This document shows, piece by piece, positions 45,475-53,803 of a DNA stretch of 64,000 bases. How positions within the stretch are numbered: the stretch's first letter is position 1; every line of letters begins with the position of its first letter. The notes under the pieces are model-generated. The model was not told where the DNA came from. It did not search any database and saw only the letters and a list, made by a program, of their open reading frames with translations. Source of the stretch: Vibrio penaeicida. GTDB taxonomy: Bacteria > Pseudomonadota > Gammaproteobacteria > Enterobacterales > Vibrionaceae. The translations under genes were made by a program, and so were the position numbers. The stretch lies in NCBI RefSeq assembly GCF_002933855.1, contig NZ_BFAQ01000055.1:34196-98195 (forward strand), written 5' to 3'.

Positions 45475-46719
45475 TTGCTGACGTTTGTGGCTAAAAAAAC
45501 AGAAGATACACGTCAAGAAAAACAGGAAAAAATTGTAGTTATTGATGATTCCAAAACTTTGTGTGACACGTTTTGTGAGTTACTTGCAGATTTAGGGTTT
45601 CGTACTGAAGGTTATTATTCGGGTATTGCTGCCTTAGAAGGCATGCAAAAAGATATCCCAGATCTTCTGTTACTTGACTTGAATATGCCAGATATGGATG
45701 GCTACGAGGTATGTCGGCGGATGCAGTCCAATGAAGCATTGTCAGAGATTCCTGTGCTTGTAATAAGTAGCTACAGTAATATCGATGAAAAGCTAAAGGC
45801 GTTTGAGGTCGGTGCTGTGGATTATGTAACCAAACCAATCCAAATGGCGGAGGTGCAGGCTAGGATAGAAACTCATTTGTCTTTGCGTCGTTACCAGTCA
45901 GCTCTGGAGGACAAGAATACTCAATTAACTCAAACTCTCGAAGAGTTGAAAAATGCTCAGCGACAACTGGTACAGACTGGCAAGTTAGCTTCGCTAGGCA
46001 AATTAGTAGCTGGGGTCGCACACGAAATTAATAATCCTGTCAGCTTTATTATTGGTAATGCTCATATCATTCAACGTGATCTAACTAAACTTCTTGAGTT
46101 ACACCGTAACAATGAGTTTTCTTACGAAAGAGATTCCAATAAAGATAATCACCTTGAACATACATTGAAGGAGTTGGTTCCTGCTGCTGATGATGTTCTT
46201 GAAGCATCGCTAAGAATCAATAATATCGTTAAAGATCTGCAATCGTTCAGTGCTAAGGGAACTACAGAAAAACTAGCCATTAATTTTTCCGCATTAGTTA
46301 AAAAAGCAGTGAATTGGATTAATAAAAGTAACCAATCTATGGCAGATATTGAGCTAGTGCTCCCGAAGAATTTACCAGTACAAGGAAATGAAGGTCAATT
46401 AACGCAGGTGATACTGAACTTGCTTACCAATGCTCTAGACGCTTTGAAAGAAGAAGCCAAACCAAAAGTCACGATAACCGGTGAACGTTGTGGGGACAGT
46501 GTAGTACTAATAATCAAAGATAATGGTACTGGTGTTAAACCGTGTCATTTAGAGTATCTATTTGATCCTTTTTTTACCACCAAGGAAGTTGGAGAAGGAA
46601 CCGGACTAGGTTTATCGATCAGTTACGGCTTAGTGGTTGAACACAAGGGGACTCTTACCGCAGAAAATAACCCTGACAAAGGGGTATGCTTTACGTTGAC
46701 GCTACCTTGGCATGACTAG
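45475..46719 (+). CDS. Hybrid response regulator-histidine kinase
   Basis: The protein (up to 414 residues) has an N-terminal receiver (about 20-135; VVIDDS, phospho-Asp in LLLLDLNMPDMDG, Lys in YVTKP), a coiled coil (150-175) and a HisKA domain with H-box LVAGVAHEINNPVSF near 176-190. A C-terminal HATPase has LLTNALDAL, DNGTG and GEGTGLGLSISYG. There is no PAS or membrane sensor, so it receives a signal by phosphotransfer or a partner. The start is uncertain: TTG 45475 or GTG 45487. The TAG stop lies in the small inverted-repeat element that borders the cbb/hox island; a role in that island is conjecture. Confidence 0.82.
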   Translation: MLTFVAKKTEDTRQEKQEKIVVIDDSKTLCDTFCELLADLGFRTEGYYSGIAALEGMQKDIPDLLLLDLNMPDMDGYEVCRRMQSNEALSEIPVLVISSYSNIDEKLKAFEVGAVDYVTKPIQMAEVQARIETHLSLRRYQSALEDKNTQLTQTLEELKNAQRQLVQTGKLASLGKLVAGVAHEINNPVSFIIGNAHIIQRDLTKLLELHRNNEFSYERDSNKDNHLEHTLKELVPAADDVLEASLRINNIVKDLQSFSAKGTTEKLAINFSALVKKAVNWINKSNQSMADIELVLPKNLPVQGNEGQLTQVILNLLTNALDALKEEAKPKVTITGERCGDSVVLIIKDNGTGVKPCHLEYLFDPFFTTKEVGEGTGLGLSISYGLVVEHKGTLTAENNPDKGVCFTLTLPWHD

Positions 46720-46769
46720 GGTCTGTTTACCTTTCGTTGTCAATTTTCTTGTATGGTAAACAAACTCTA
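46717..46769. mobile_element. 53-bp mini-MITE derivative at the left edge of the autotrophy island
   Basis: TAGGGTCTGTTTACC (46717-46731) and GGTAAACAAACTCTA (46755-46769) form a 15-bp inverted repeat with two mismatches. The left end is the terminal repeat of the MITEs at 37122 and 41561. The stop codon of the histidine kinase (46717-46719) and that of cbbR (complement of 46767-46769) are both parts of the terminal repeats. The hairpin may act as a terminator for the convergent genes, although it has no classical T run. Confidence 0.65.
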
Positions 46770-47702
46770 TCCGTTCACTATATTTTCCACGTTTAGGAAA
46801 TCAGTTGGTGACATATTCTGTACCTGATTCAGTAAGAATTGCTGAAATGCCTCCGCGATAGGTGACAACCTTTTTTCTTTGTGGCGGACTAAGTACCAAT
46901 GCCTGATTATAGGCATATTTTCTACATCAAGAACGACCAGTTTGTTTGCTTCCAACTCAAGTTGAATGGTATGTAAAGAGACGATCCCTAACGATAATCC
47001 AGCAGACACAGCCTGTTTAATTGCTTCACTGGCGCTCATTTCAGCGGACACATGAAGTGAAAGACCGTGTAAATCGAAAAAACGCTCAATAGCGCTACGC
47101 GTACCCGAGCCTTTTTCTCGTACCACAATCGACTCCTGCGTTAAGGTGGTAAGAGGAATAGCTTTTCTCTTTGAAAGAGGATGATTTGGGGGGGCAATAA
47201 CGACTAAGGGATTCTCCATTAACACCGTACTCTCGGTGTCCAATTCTGAAGGTGGTTTACCCATTATTGCTAAATCACAGAGGTTGTTTTTTAGATCTTT
47301 TAGTAAATGATCTCGATTCGTCACATTCAACACAAGTTGTACGTGCTCGTACTGTTGAGAAAAGGCGGAAAGTAAACTCGCCGCAAAGTAATTGGCTGTG
47401 CTTGCCACGGTGATTTTTAACTTCCCCCTAGAAAGTGTTTTCATGCTGTTGAACGTATTTTCGGCATCATTAACGATATAATTTATTCGCTCGCAATACC
47501 CAACCAACTCTTCACCTGCCGAGGTAAGAAAAAGTGATTTACCCAATTGTTCGAATAAGGGAAGTCCGATATTTTCTTCAAGTTGCCTTACCTGCATAGA
47601 AACCGCTGGTTGCGTTAGGTGAAGAATTTCTGACGCTCTTGTATAACTGAGCTGGCTTGCAACGGCATAAAAAATATTCAGTTGGCGAAGAGTTAGGTGC
47701 AT
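46767..47702 (-). CDS. cbbR: LysR-family regulator of the Calvin cycle, CbbR
   Basis: The 311-residue LysR protein has an HTH (MHLTLRQLNIFYAVASQLSYTRASEILHLTQPAVSMQVRQLEE, 1-43) and an effector domain from 90. The family's typical CbbR segments are GKLKITVASTANYFA near 93 and VREKGSGTRSAIERFF near 195-210. It would bind the cbb promoter and respond to NADPH, RuBP or PEP (family knowledge). It is unusual in lying downstream of cbbO on the same strand rather than divergent from cbbL. A 179-base gap separates it from cbbO, so it probably has its own promoter. Its ATG is 47702. Confidence 0.87.
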   Translation of the reverse strand: MHLTLRQLNIFYAVASQLSYTRASEILHLTQPAVSMQVRQLEENIGLPLFEQLGKSLFLTSAGEELVGYCERINYIVNDAENTFNSMKTLSRGKLKITVASTANYFAASLLSAFSQQYEHVQLVLNVTNRDHLLKDLKNNLCDLAIMGKPPSELDTESTVLMENPLVVIAPPNHPLSKRKAIPLTTLTQESIVVREKGSGTRSAIERFFDLHGLSLHVSAEMSASEAIKQAVSAGLSLGIVSLHTIQLELEANKLVVLDVENMPIIRHWYLVRHKEKRLSPIAEAFQQFLLNQVQNMSPTDFLNVENIVNG

Positions 47703-47830
47703 GTACAGTCCTGAACAAAGATTCGATAGCCTACTGGTTCTGCATAATGTGTGCCTTTAGAAATATATTCACCTAACGTTTTGCTTTTAATCCAGAATGC
47801 ATAAATTATGTCATCAATGGAAAGAGATAA

Positions 47831-47913
47831 TACCTATGCATTGGAAAGTGCCTATCCATTCATTGGTTAGGTACTATCCGTTCATTGGTTAGTATTATCC
47901 GCTAACCCGTTAG
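47831..47913. repeat. 22-bp direct repeats at the 3' end of cbbO
   Basis: TATCCATTCATTGGTTAG (47853-47870) and TATCCGTTCATTGGTTAG (47875-47892) repeat with period 22, with a weaker copy before (near 47833) and a degraded one after (TATCCGCTAACCCGTTAG, 47896-47913). The array abuts the cbbO stop codon at 47914-47916 and could be a regulator-binding array for cbbR, which is transcribed from this gap. Confidence 0.65.
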
Positions 47914-50385
47914 CTAATCTGTCTTTTTCGTCAAGCTCGCAAAAAGGTGCGGCAGTAAGGATGGCAATCGAGTTACATCGTTCAAAATGGTGTAGCGCCC
48001 TTGCCCAAAAAGCGCATCGATGTAGGTATCTGCGTTTTTGTCGATGGTTAGGCAATAAGGTGTAATACCTTGACAAAGTAATTCATCCACCGCTTTGTGT
48101 GTGTCGGATTTTAAGTACTCAGGGTCACGTACATCAATATCTGACGGCTCTCCATCACTGAGTAACAAGATCAGCTTCTTACTTTGGGATTGTTTCATGA
48201 GATAATGACCAGCATGGCGCATGGCTGCACCTATACGAGTGGACAACGCTCCTTTTACCCCCGCCAGCTTTGCTTTTACATTATCATCAAAAGCCTGATT
48301 AAACGCTTTAATACATTGGTATTGGACTTCATGACGTCCATTAGATGAAAAGCCATGAATGGCGAAAGGATCGCCAATTTGTTCAATCGCGCTTGCCAAT
48401 AAAGTTGTTGCTTCTTTGGTAATCTTGATGACAGTCGTACCATGTTCGTTAACTGAGTCGTTTGTTGACTCAGACAAATCTAGTAACAAGACGACCGCCA
48501 GATCGCGTTGATGCCTTTTTAAACGCTGATCAACGTTTAAATCGGGTAAGCTGCCACGCTTGATTTCTTTATAAACTTCGATCAAGGCATCCAGATCAAA
48601 ATCATCACCATCGCTTTGTTTTCTAAGTCTTTGTAATCCTTTGGGCTGAACTGTTTCCACTAATCGTCGGAGCTGTTTAACTAAGGGGCGATGAATATCA
48701 AGCAGTTGTTCAATGTTAGCCGGTGATCCTATTTTACCTGAGTGTTCAGTAACCGTTGTCCAGTTTGCTCGCGAACTTGCAGAACGATAATCCCACTCCG
48801 GATAATAAAAAGGAGAAGACACTTGCGTTGTACCTTCGAGTGTATTGATACTAACATCCTCAGGATCACCATCACGGAAAAATTCTGATTCAAGAACCCA
48901 TATCTCCTGAGCATTGTCATCGGCAAGCTCACAATCCAGTTCATTAACCATTTCCATAACACTGACGCTTTTTTTCACCTGAGGGGGGTTGAGTGATGTC
49001 CATTTATCCAATTCCTCTTTGTCTTGCCAAAGAGACTGGTTATCGTCGCGATAAGGGATGACTTCCCGAGAATACTGAGTAACCGACGTATGACGACATT
49101 GCGATGGTAGGGCTTCGGCTAACCATACCCCTAGTTGATTAACAGCGGCTGTATGTGTGGGATTGGGCTGCGCTAACAGTTCAGTAAAGCGTTGGCACGT
49201 TTTTGCGACCAGTGGATGAGGATCACGGGAGTCTTGATTCAATAATGCAACGACTACTCGTTCGACCAAGGTTAACCCTGAATCAGGCAAGCAGACTTGA
49301 TGACGGGGAATAGTAAGAATTGAGTGCCAAAGCGTTTTGAGCCCTGGAAACACCTCGATGGCAAGCGCCTCAACACGAGCATCTTCAATGACACCAATAA
49401 AAAACTGTTGAATTGGCGTGAAATCACAACGGCGACGGGGTGTAGAAAACCGAATATGGGCAGCGCAGTGAGCTGCGGCAGCTCTATACATCAGTTTAGC
49501 AGGAATACTTACCTGATCCGTTTGGTGGTCGCAGTCGGGAAAAGAGCTCATGTAATCATCAATTGCATCTGGCAATAGAATCATCTGGTGCAATATTGAA
49601 GGTCGCATATTGGAGGTAGCAGCGCTCTCGTCATTAAATTGAACACTAACAGGGCGGAGCAAAAAATCCTCTCCCCAAATAGCGCATAAAAAATATTGCA
49701 GCTGACGTTGGGTATCGACGAACAAAAGACCATTTTTTTGTTGCTGAAATACAGAAAGGCTGTCACTGGATTGTAATGAAAAATAGCTATGCAATGATTC
49801 ATTTTGGTGGGCAAACGCGCGAACACCCCACATTGCCCAATGTTCTAAGCCGGATATCGATAACTGGCGAAGGTACCTATCTAAATAATTAAAAAAAGGC
49901 GCTAAACATCGGGGGGCTTGTGTGGCGAGAGACTCGGTTAAAGAGAGATATTGCTTCAATGCTGCAACAGATTTTAAACGATTGGATGCGATTAGAAGTG
50001 AGTCTAAAAATTGTATAAGGCGCTCTGTCCCCATCAATTCACTTAGCACAAATAGTGTTGACTCTGTTTGTTGAACCAGTGCACATAGTACTTCAACATT
50101 GTCTTGGTAAGGCGTATCGCCGTGGCAGGTATTGACCATTTCTGAGACGTTGTGAAACCAACAATACAATAGAGATCGATTAGGGTTTCGTTGATAAATA
50201 AAGCAAGCTGCGCGAACACAATAACAAACCACAGGCTGTGGTAGTGTCGCTGTTGTCTGAACGATGGCTTCCTCAAGCTGAGTAAGGTCATCGTCTCGAT
50301 TCTTTTCTCCTTTAACATTGATAGATGGAGAACCAGCTCGAATCGATTCAAGTAATTGGCTTGTCAGTGCCTCAGTCGCTTCCAT
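47914..50385 (-). CDS. cbbO: RubisCO activase component CbbO (VWA protein)
   Basis: The 823-residue protein is long, has a C-terminal von Willebrand A domain and is largely helical before it. MIDAS residues are in VVLLLDLSESTND near 650, with a Thr in STRIGAAM and an Asp in ILLLSDGEPSD. CbbO couples to the AAA+ ring CbbQ and docks on RubisCO to remove inhibitory sugar phosphates (family knowledge). It starts 34 bases after cbbQ. The protein is similar in size to other CbbO/NorD proteins. Tandem repeats follow its stop. Confidence 0.9.
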   Translation of the reverse strand: MEATEALTSQLLESIRAGSPSINVKGEKNRDDDLTQLEEAIVQTTATLPQPVVCYCVRAACFIYQRNPNRSLLYCWFHNVSEMVNTCHGDTPYQDNVEVLCALVQQTESTLFVLSELMGTERLIQFLDSLLIASNRLKSVAALKQYLSLTESLATQAPRCLAPFFNYLDRYLRQLSISGLEHWAMWGVRAFAHQNESLHSYFSLQSSDSLSVFQQQKNGLLFVDTQRQLQYFLCAIWGEDFLLRPVSVQFNDESAATSNMRPSILHQMILLPDAIDDYMSSFPDCDHQTDQVSIPAKLMYRAAAAHCAAHIRFSTPRRRCDFTPIQQFFIGVIEDARVEALAIEVFPGLKTLWHSILTIPRHQVCLPDSGLTLVERVVVALLNQDSRDPHPLVAKTCQRFTELLAQPNPTHTAAVNQLGVWLAEALPSQCRHTSVTQYSREVIPYRDDNQSLWQDKEELDKWTSLNPPQVKKSVSVMEMVNELDCELADDNAQEIWVLESEFFRDGDPEDVSINTLEGTTQVSSPFYYPEWDYRSASSRANWTTVTEHSGKIGSPANIEQLLDIHRPLVKQLRRLVETVQPKGLQRLRKQSDGDDFDLDALIEVYKEIKRGSLPDLNVDQRLKRHQRDLAVVLLLDLSESTNDSVNEHGTTVIKITKEATTLLASAIEQIGDPFAIHGFSSNGRHEVQYQCIKAFNQAFDDNVKAKLAGVKGALSTRIGAAMRHAGHYLMKQSQSKKLILLLSDGEPSDIDVRDPEYLKSDTHKAVDELLCQGITPYCLTIDKNADTYIDALFGQGRYTILNDVTRLPSLLPHLFASLTKKTD

Positions 50386-50419
50386 ATTCCAATCCTCGTA
50401 TCTTTGCCAATATCAGACT

Positions 50420-51241
50420 CTAAAAACAGCCTCTAACCGCCGTTTCTATGATTTCACAGATGTCTGGGTCATCACTAAGAGGATGAACCAGTGCCATTTT
50501 ACAGGCAGTAATGGGGGTGATTCCCTTTTTAATTAACTGACCTGTGTACACCAGTAAACGAGTAGATATCCCTTCATTCAGCCCATGCCCAACCAGATTT
50601 CTAGCATGACCAGCAATACGGATCAGCCGTTCTGCTGTGTCACTGTCCACACCGGCTTCGTGGCAAATAATGGCGCCTTCAACCATCGGCTCGGGATAAT
50701 CGAAGACCAGCGAGGCAAAACGTTGCTTGGTCGATGTTTTTAGATCTTTCATCAGAGTTTGATAACCTGGGTTATATGAAATCACTAGCTGGAAATCAGG
50801 ATGAGCAGAGACGAGTTCGCCTTTTTTTTCGAGCGATAGGGTACGGCGGTGATCCGTCAGCGAGTGAATGGCAACTGTGGTGTCCTGACGTGCTTCAACG
50901 ATTTCATCAAGATAACAAATTGCTCCGACCCTCGCTGCCGTAGTCAATGGACCATCTTGCCAGTAAGTACCGTCTTGATTGAGAAGATAACGACCAACCA
51001 AATCCGATGCAGTCATATCCTCATGGCACGATATGGTGATCAACGGTCGTTTTAACTTCCAGGCAATATGTTCAACAAAACGGGTTTTGCCGCAACCGGT
51101 TGGACCTTTGAGCATCATTGGGATACGCGCATCATACGCGGCAAGATATGCAGCAAGTTCGTCACCTGTTTCTTGATAATAGGGCTCAGTTTCAATCATG
51201 TATTGATTAAGGGTGGGTAACGCTTTGATTGCTTGATTCAT
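50420..51241 (-). CDS. cbbQ: RubisCO activase AAA+ ATPase CbbQ
   Basis: The 273-residue MoxR-type ATPase has Walker A MLKGPTGCGKTRF near 38-50, Walker B AICYLDEIVEA near 107-117, sensor 1 VISYNPGYQ near 154 and a C-terminal helical lid. The length and the NorQ/CbbQ-like pattern fit CbbQ, which assembles with CbbO as a hexameric activase of form I RubisCO. It lies 205 bases downstream of cbbS, and the gap holds a 16-bp tandem repeat array. Confidence 0.92.
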   Translation of the reverse strand: MNQAIKALPTLNQYMIETEPYYQETGDELAAYLAAYDARIPMMLKGPTGCGKTRFVEHIAWKLKRPLITISCHEDMTASDLVGRYLLNQDGTYWQDGPLTTAARVGAICYLDEIVEARQDTTVAIHSLTDHRRTLSLEKKGELVSAHPDFQLVISYNPGYQTLMKDLKTSTKQRFASLVFDYPEPMVEGAIICHEAGVDSDTAERLIRIAGHARNLVGHGLNEGISTRLLVYTGQLIKKGITPITACKMALVHPLSDDPDICEIIETAVRGCF

Positions 51242-51381
51242 CGTTTAAAGCTCCATCCTATGAGTGGAGAAAAGAGCCGGATATGAGGTATTTCACCACC
51301 TTTACCAGCTTACCTATTTTGCGTCGTCTGCTGACCTGATTTTTTGTTCCCAAATAACGGGCGCACTGGTGTGTCGCCTAT

Positions 51382-51461
51382 GCTATTCGAAGCGAGGGTT
51401 ACTCTAGGCCTAGGTTATTCGAAGTCAGGGTTATTCGAAACCTGGGTTATTCGAAGCCAGG
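51382..51461 (-). repeat. Five 16-bp tandem repeats derived from the 3' end of cbbS
   Basis: Read on the minus strand, the last codons of cbbS and its stop (CCTGGCTTCGAATAAC, 51446-51461) are followed by four further copies: CCAGGTTTCGAATAAC, CCTGACTTCGAATAAC, a degenerate CTAGGCCTAGAGTAAC and CCTCGCTTCGAATAGC. The first unit is coding (Pro-Gly-Phe-Glu-stop); the others are untranslated. The array lies between cbbS and cbbQ and probably arose by slippage. Confidence 0.9.
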
Positions 51462-51812
51462 CGCACGATAAATGACGGTTGCCATTCCCTGAGTTTGGCT
51501 TAGGTTGTCGTAGCCGATAATACGAACATGGTGATTTGGATTACTGTTATGACAGAGCTGAGCTTCTGACAGAATCTGGTCTACATTTGTCTCACCAAAC
51601 ATGGGGAGTTTCCACATATACCAAAAGGAGGAACTCGCTTCTTCCGGCTCTGTGTGCTCGATGGCAGGGTTCCAGCCCTGCTTCACTATATAGTTTACCT
51701 GTTTACGAATTTGCTCTGCCGTTAAACGCGGTAAGTAAGAAAAGGTTTCAAATTTTCGGCTGTGCGGGTCGGTTAGCCTTGATGGGTAATCTCTAACTTC
51801 ACTCATCGTCAT
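51447..51812 (-). CDS. cbbS: RubisCO small subunit, form I
   Basis: The 121-residue protein has the small-subunit signature: FETFSYLPRLTAEQIRKQVNYIVKQGWNPAIEHTEP near 22-57, SSFWYMWKLPMFGE near 62-75, and HVRIIGYDN near 95-103. It assembles with CbbL as an L8S8 holoenzyme. It lies 44 bases after cbbL. A second ATG six bases inside (MSEVRDY) is a possible start. The stop lies within the first unit of the tandem repeat array. Confidence 0.93.
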   Translation of the reverse strand: MTMSEVRDYPSRLTDPHSRKFETFSYLPRLTAEQIRKQVNYIVKQGWNPAIEHTEPEEASSSFWYMWKLPMFGETNVDQILSEAQLCHNSNPNHHVRIIGYDNLSQTQGMATVIYRAPGFE

Positions 51813-51856
51813 TCTCCTTAATGAGGTGGCTGTGAATCTGGCATAACTGTGGATTA

Positions 51857-53275
51857 TTAAGCGTGAGCGGTATCTAGCTTGTCTACCGTATCAAACTCAA
51901 ACTTAACCTCTTTCCATGTTTCCATTGCGACTTTGAGCTCGGGGCTGTGCTTCGCGGCAGCTTTCAGTATTTCTTTACCTTCTCGTTCAAGATCCTTGCC
52001 TTCATTGCGAGCTAAAGTGCAAGCTTCAAGAGCAACACGGTTTGCAGCTGCACCTGCCGCATTTCCCCAAGGGTGACCCAACGTACCGCCACCAAACTGG
52101 AATATCGCGTTGTCACCAAAAATGGAAACCAATGCTGGCATGTGCCAAACGTGGATACCACCTGATGCAACAGGGAATACACCCGGCATGGAGCCAAAAT
52201 CTTGGTCAAAGAAAATGCCACGTGAACGATCTTTTTTAATGGTCCGTTCACGCATAATATCTATCCATCCAAGTGTGGCGTTGCGATCCCCCTCCAGCTT
52301 GCCCACGACTGTTCCTGAGTGGAGATGATCCCCTCCTGATAAGCGAAGACACTTTGTCAGTACGCGAAAGTGAATACCATGACGAGGGTTGCGATCGACC
52401 ACCGCATGCATAGCACGGTGAATATGCAGTAACATGCCATTCTCTCGGCACCAATTTGCCAATCCTGTATTGGCGGTAAATCCGGCAGTGAAGAAGTCAT
52501 GCATAATGATTGGCATGTCTAACTCTTTTGCATATTCTGCGCGACGGTACATCTCTTCCGGCGTCGCTGCGGTAACATTAAGGTAATGACCTTTGCGCTC
52601 TCCTGTTTCACTTTCCGCGCGGTGTATCGCTTCGGCGACGTAGCCAAACCTGTCACGCCACCGCATAAAAGGCTGTGAGTTGACGTTTTCATCATCTTTT
52701 GTGAAATCCAGGCCGCCTCTTAACCCTTCATAACAAGCACGACCATAGTTTTTGGCAGACAAACCTAACTTCGGTTTGATGGTACAACCTAGCAAAGCTC
52801 GACCGTATTTGTTTAGACGATCACGCTCAACAAAAATACCATTTGGTGGACCGCCACACGTTTTGACATAAGCGATTGGGAAACGTACATCTTCTAACCG
52901 TAATCCACGTATCGCTTTGAAACCAAATACGTTTCCCACTAGAGATGTCAGTACATTGACAACCGAACCTTCCTCAAATAGGTCGATAGGATACGCGACA
53001 AATGCATAGAAGGCGGTATCATCCCCAGGCACGTCCTCAATGGCATATGCGCGACCTTTGTAGTAGTCCAAATCGGTTAACAAGTCAGTCCAGACTGTCG
53101 TCCATGTTCCGGTTGAAGACTCGGCTGCGACGGCTGCTGCTGCCTCTTCTCTTGGAACACCTGGCTGAGGGTCTATTTTAAAACAAGCTAATAGATCGGT
53201 GTTCGCAGGTAGGTAAGTCGGATCCCAATAGGTTTCACGATATTCCTTAACCCCCGCCTGGTAGTTTTTAGCCAT
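51857..53275 (-). CDS. cbbL: RubisCO large subunit, form IA
   Basis: The 472-residue enzyme fixes CO2 onto ribulose-1,5-bisphosphate to give two 3-phosphoglycerates. Catalytic features are KPKLGLSAKNYGR, the carbamylated Lys in GGLDFTKDDEN, HIHRAMHAVVDR (His base), and loop 6 with the phosphate-site Lys in SGTVVGKLEGDR. Sequence and partner genes fit the form IA type associated with cbbQO. ATG 53275 follows AAGAAGG; an upstream start at 53389 would add a 38-residue Ile-rich tail and is rejected. It heads cbbLSQO-cbbR. No carboxysome genes accompany it. Confidence 0.95.
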   Translation of the reverse strand: MAKNYQAGVKEYRETYWDPTYLPANTDLLACFKIDPQPGVPREEAAAAVAAESSTGTWTTVWTDLLTDLDYYKGRAYAIEDVPGDDTAFYAFVAYPIDLFEEGSVVNVLTSLVGNVFGFKAIRGLRLEDVRFPIAYVKTCGGPPNGIFVERDRLNKYGRALLGCTIKPKLGLSAKNYGRACYEGLRGGLDFTKDDENVNSQPFMRWRDRFGYVAEAIHRAESETGERKGHYLNVTAATPEEMYRRAEYAKELDMPIIMHDFFTAGFTANTGLANWCRENGMLLHIHRAMHAVVDRNPRHGIHFRVLTKCLRLSGGDHLHSGTVVGKLEGDRNATLGWIDIMRERTIKKDRSRGIFFDQDFGSMPGVFPVASGGIHVWHMPALVSIFGDNAIFQFGGGTLGHPWGNAAGAAANRVALEACTLARNEGKDLEREGKEILKAAAKHSPELKVAMETWKEVKFEFDTVDKLDTAHA

Positions 53276-53803
53276 AATTATTTCCTTCTTAAAATAGTGG
53301 GTCATCAGCTCTATGGTATGAGCGCGATGTATATATATTGTTATAGGGAAATTTAAATTATGAAAATTGGAAATAGTTATGATTTCCATAAGTAAAAGTT
53401 AACTCGTTTTTTCTATATTCCTCTGTTTTCCTATGGATAATTATTAACTATTTGTTTTTATTGGGGTAAGTGGGATTTATTATTTTACTTTCTAAGCGAT
53501 GCAAGCTGTATGTTGTTGATATTTAATATTACCGATTGTCATATAAATTATATTTATCATCTGGCAAATTAATTCTTATTGGTTTGTGTTGTCATGCTGT
53601 GAATTAATGATGTTAGATGATTATTCTTGAAGTCAATAATAAGTATATTGTGAATTTGTATCAGAATTTTTACCTATCTAATTTGCGAAGCTATTTATAT
53701 GAAAAATTTATTTATACTAATGAAGAATTGAGTAATAAAAATAACCAAGTAATAAATGGGTCCAATTTAAATTATTCTTTCTTAGGATAAGGAGACAACT
53801 ATT
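53276..53803. promoter_or_regulatory. Divergent cbb control region (cbbL / fba)
   Basis: This 528-base AT-rich gap between cbbL and fba must hold both Calvin-cycle promoters and CbbR sites. Two dyads stand out: ATAAATTATATTTAT at 53543-53557 (contains T-N11-A) and the 22-bp near-palindrome at 53621-53642 (TTATTCTTGA-AG-TCAATAATAA, 9 of 10 pairs). A sigma-70-like promoter for fba, TTGAGT (53728-53733)-16-TAATAA (53750-53755), is visible. CbbR binding here is inferred from the LysR T-N11-A rule. Confidence 0.55.

Noticed and set aside
53276..53389. N-terminal extension of CbbL starting at 53389
   Set aside because: The extra 38 residues are Ile/Thr-rich and unlike any RubisCO, while ATG 53275 has a good ribosome-binding site and the standard N terminus.
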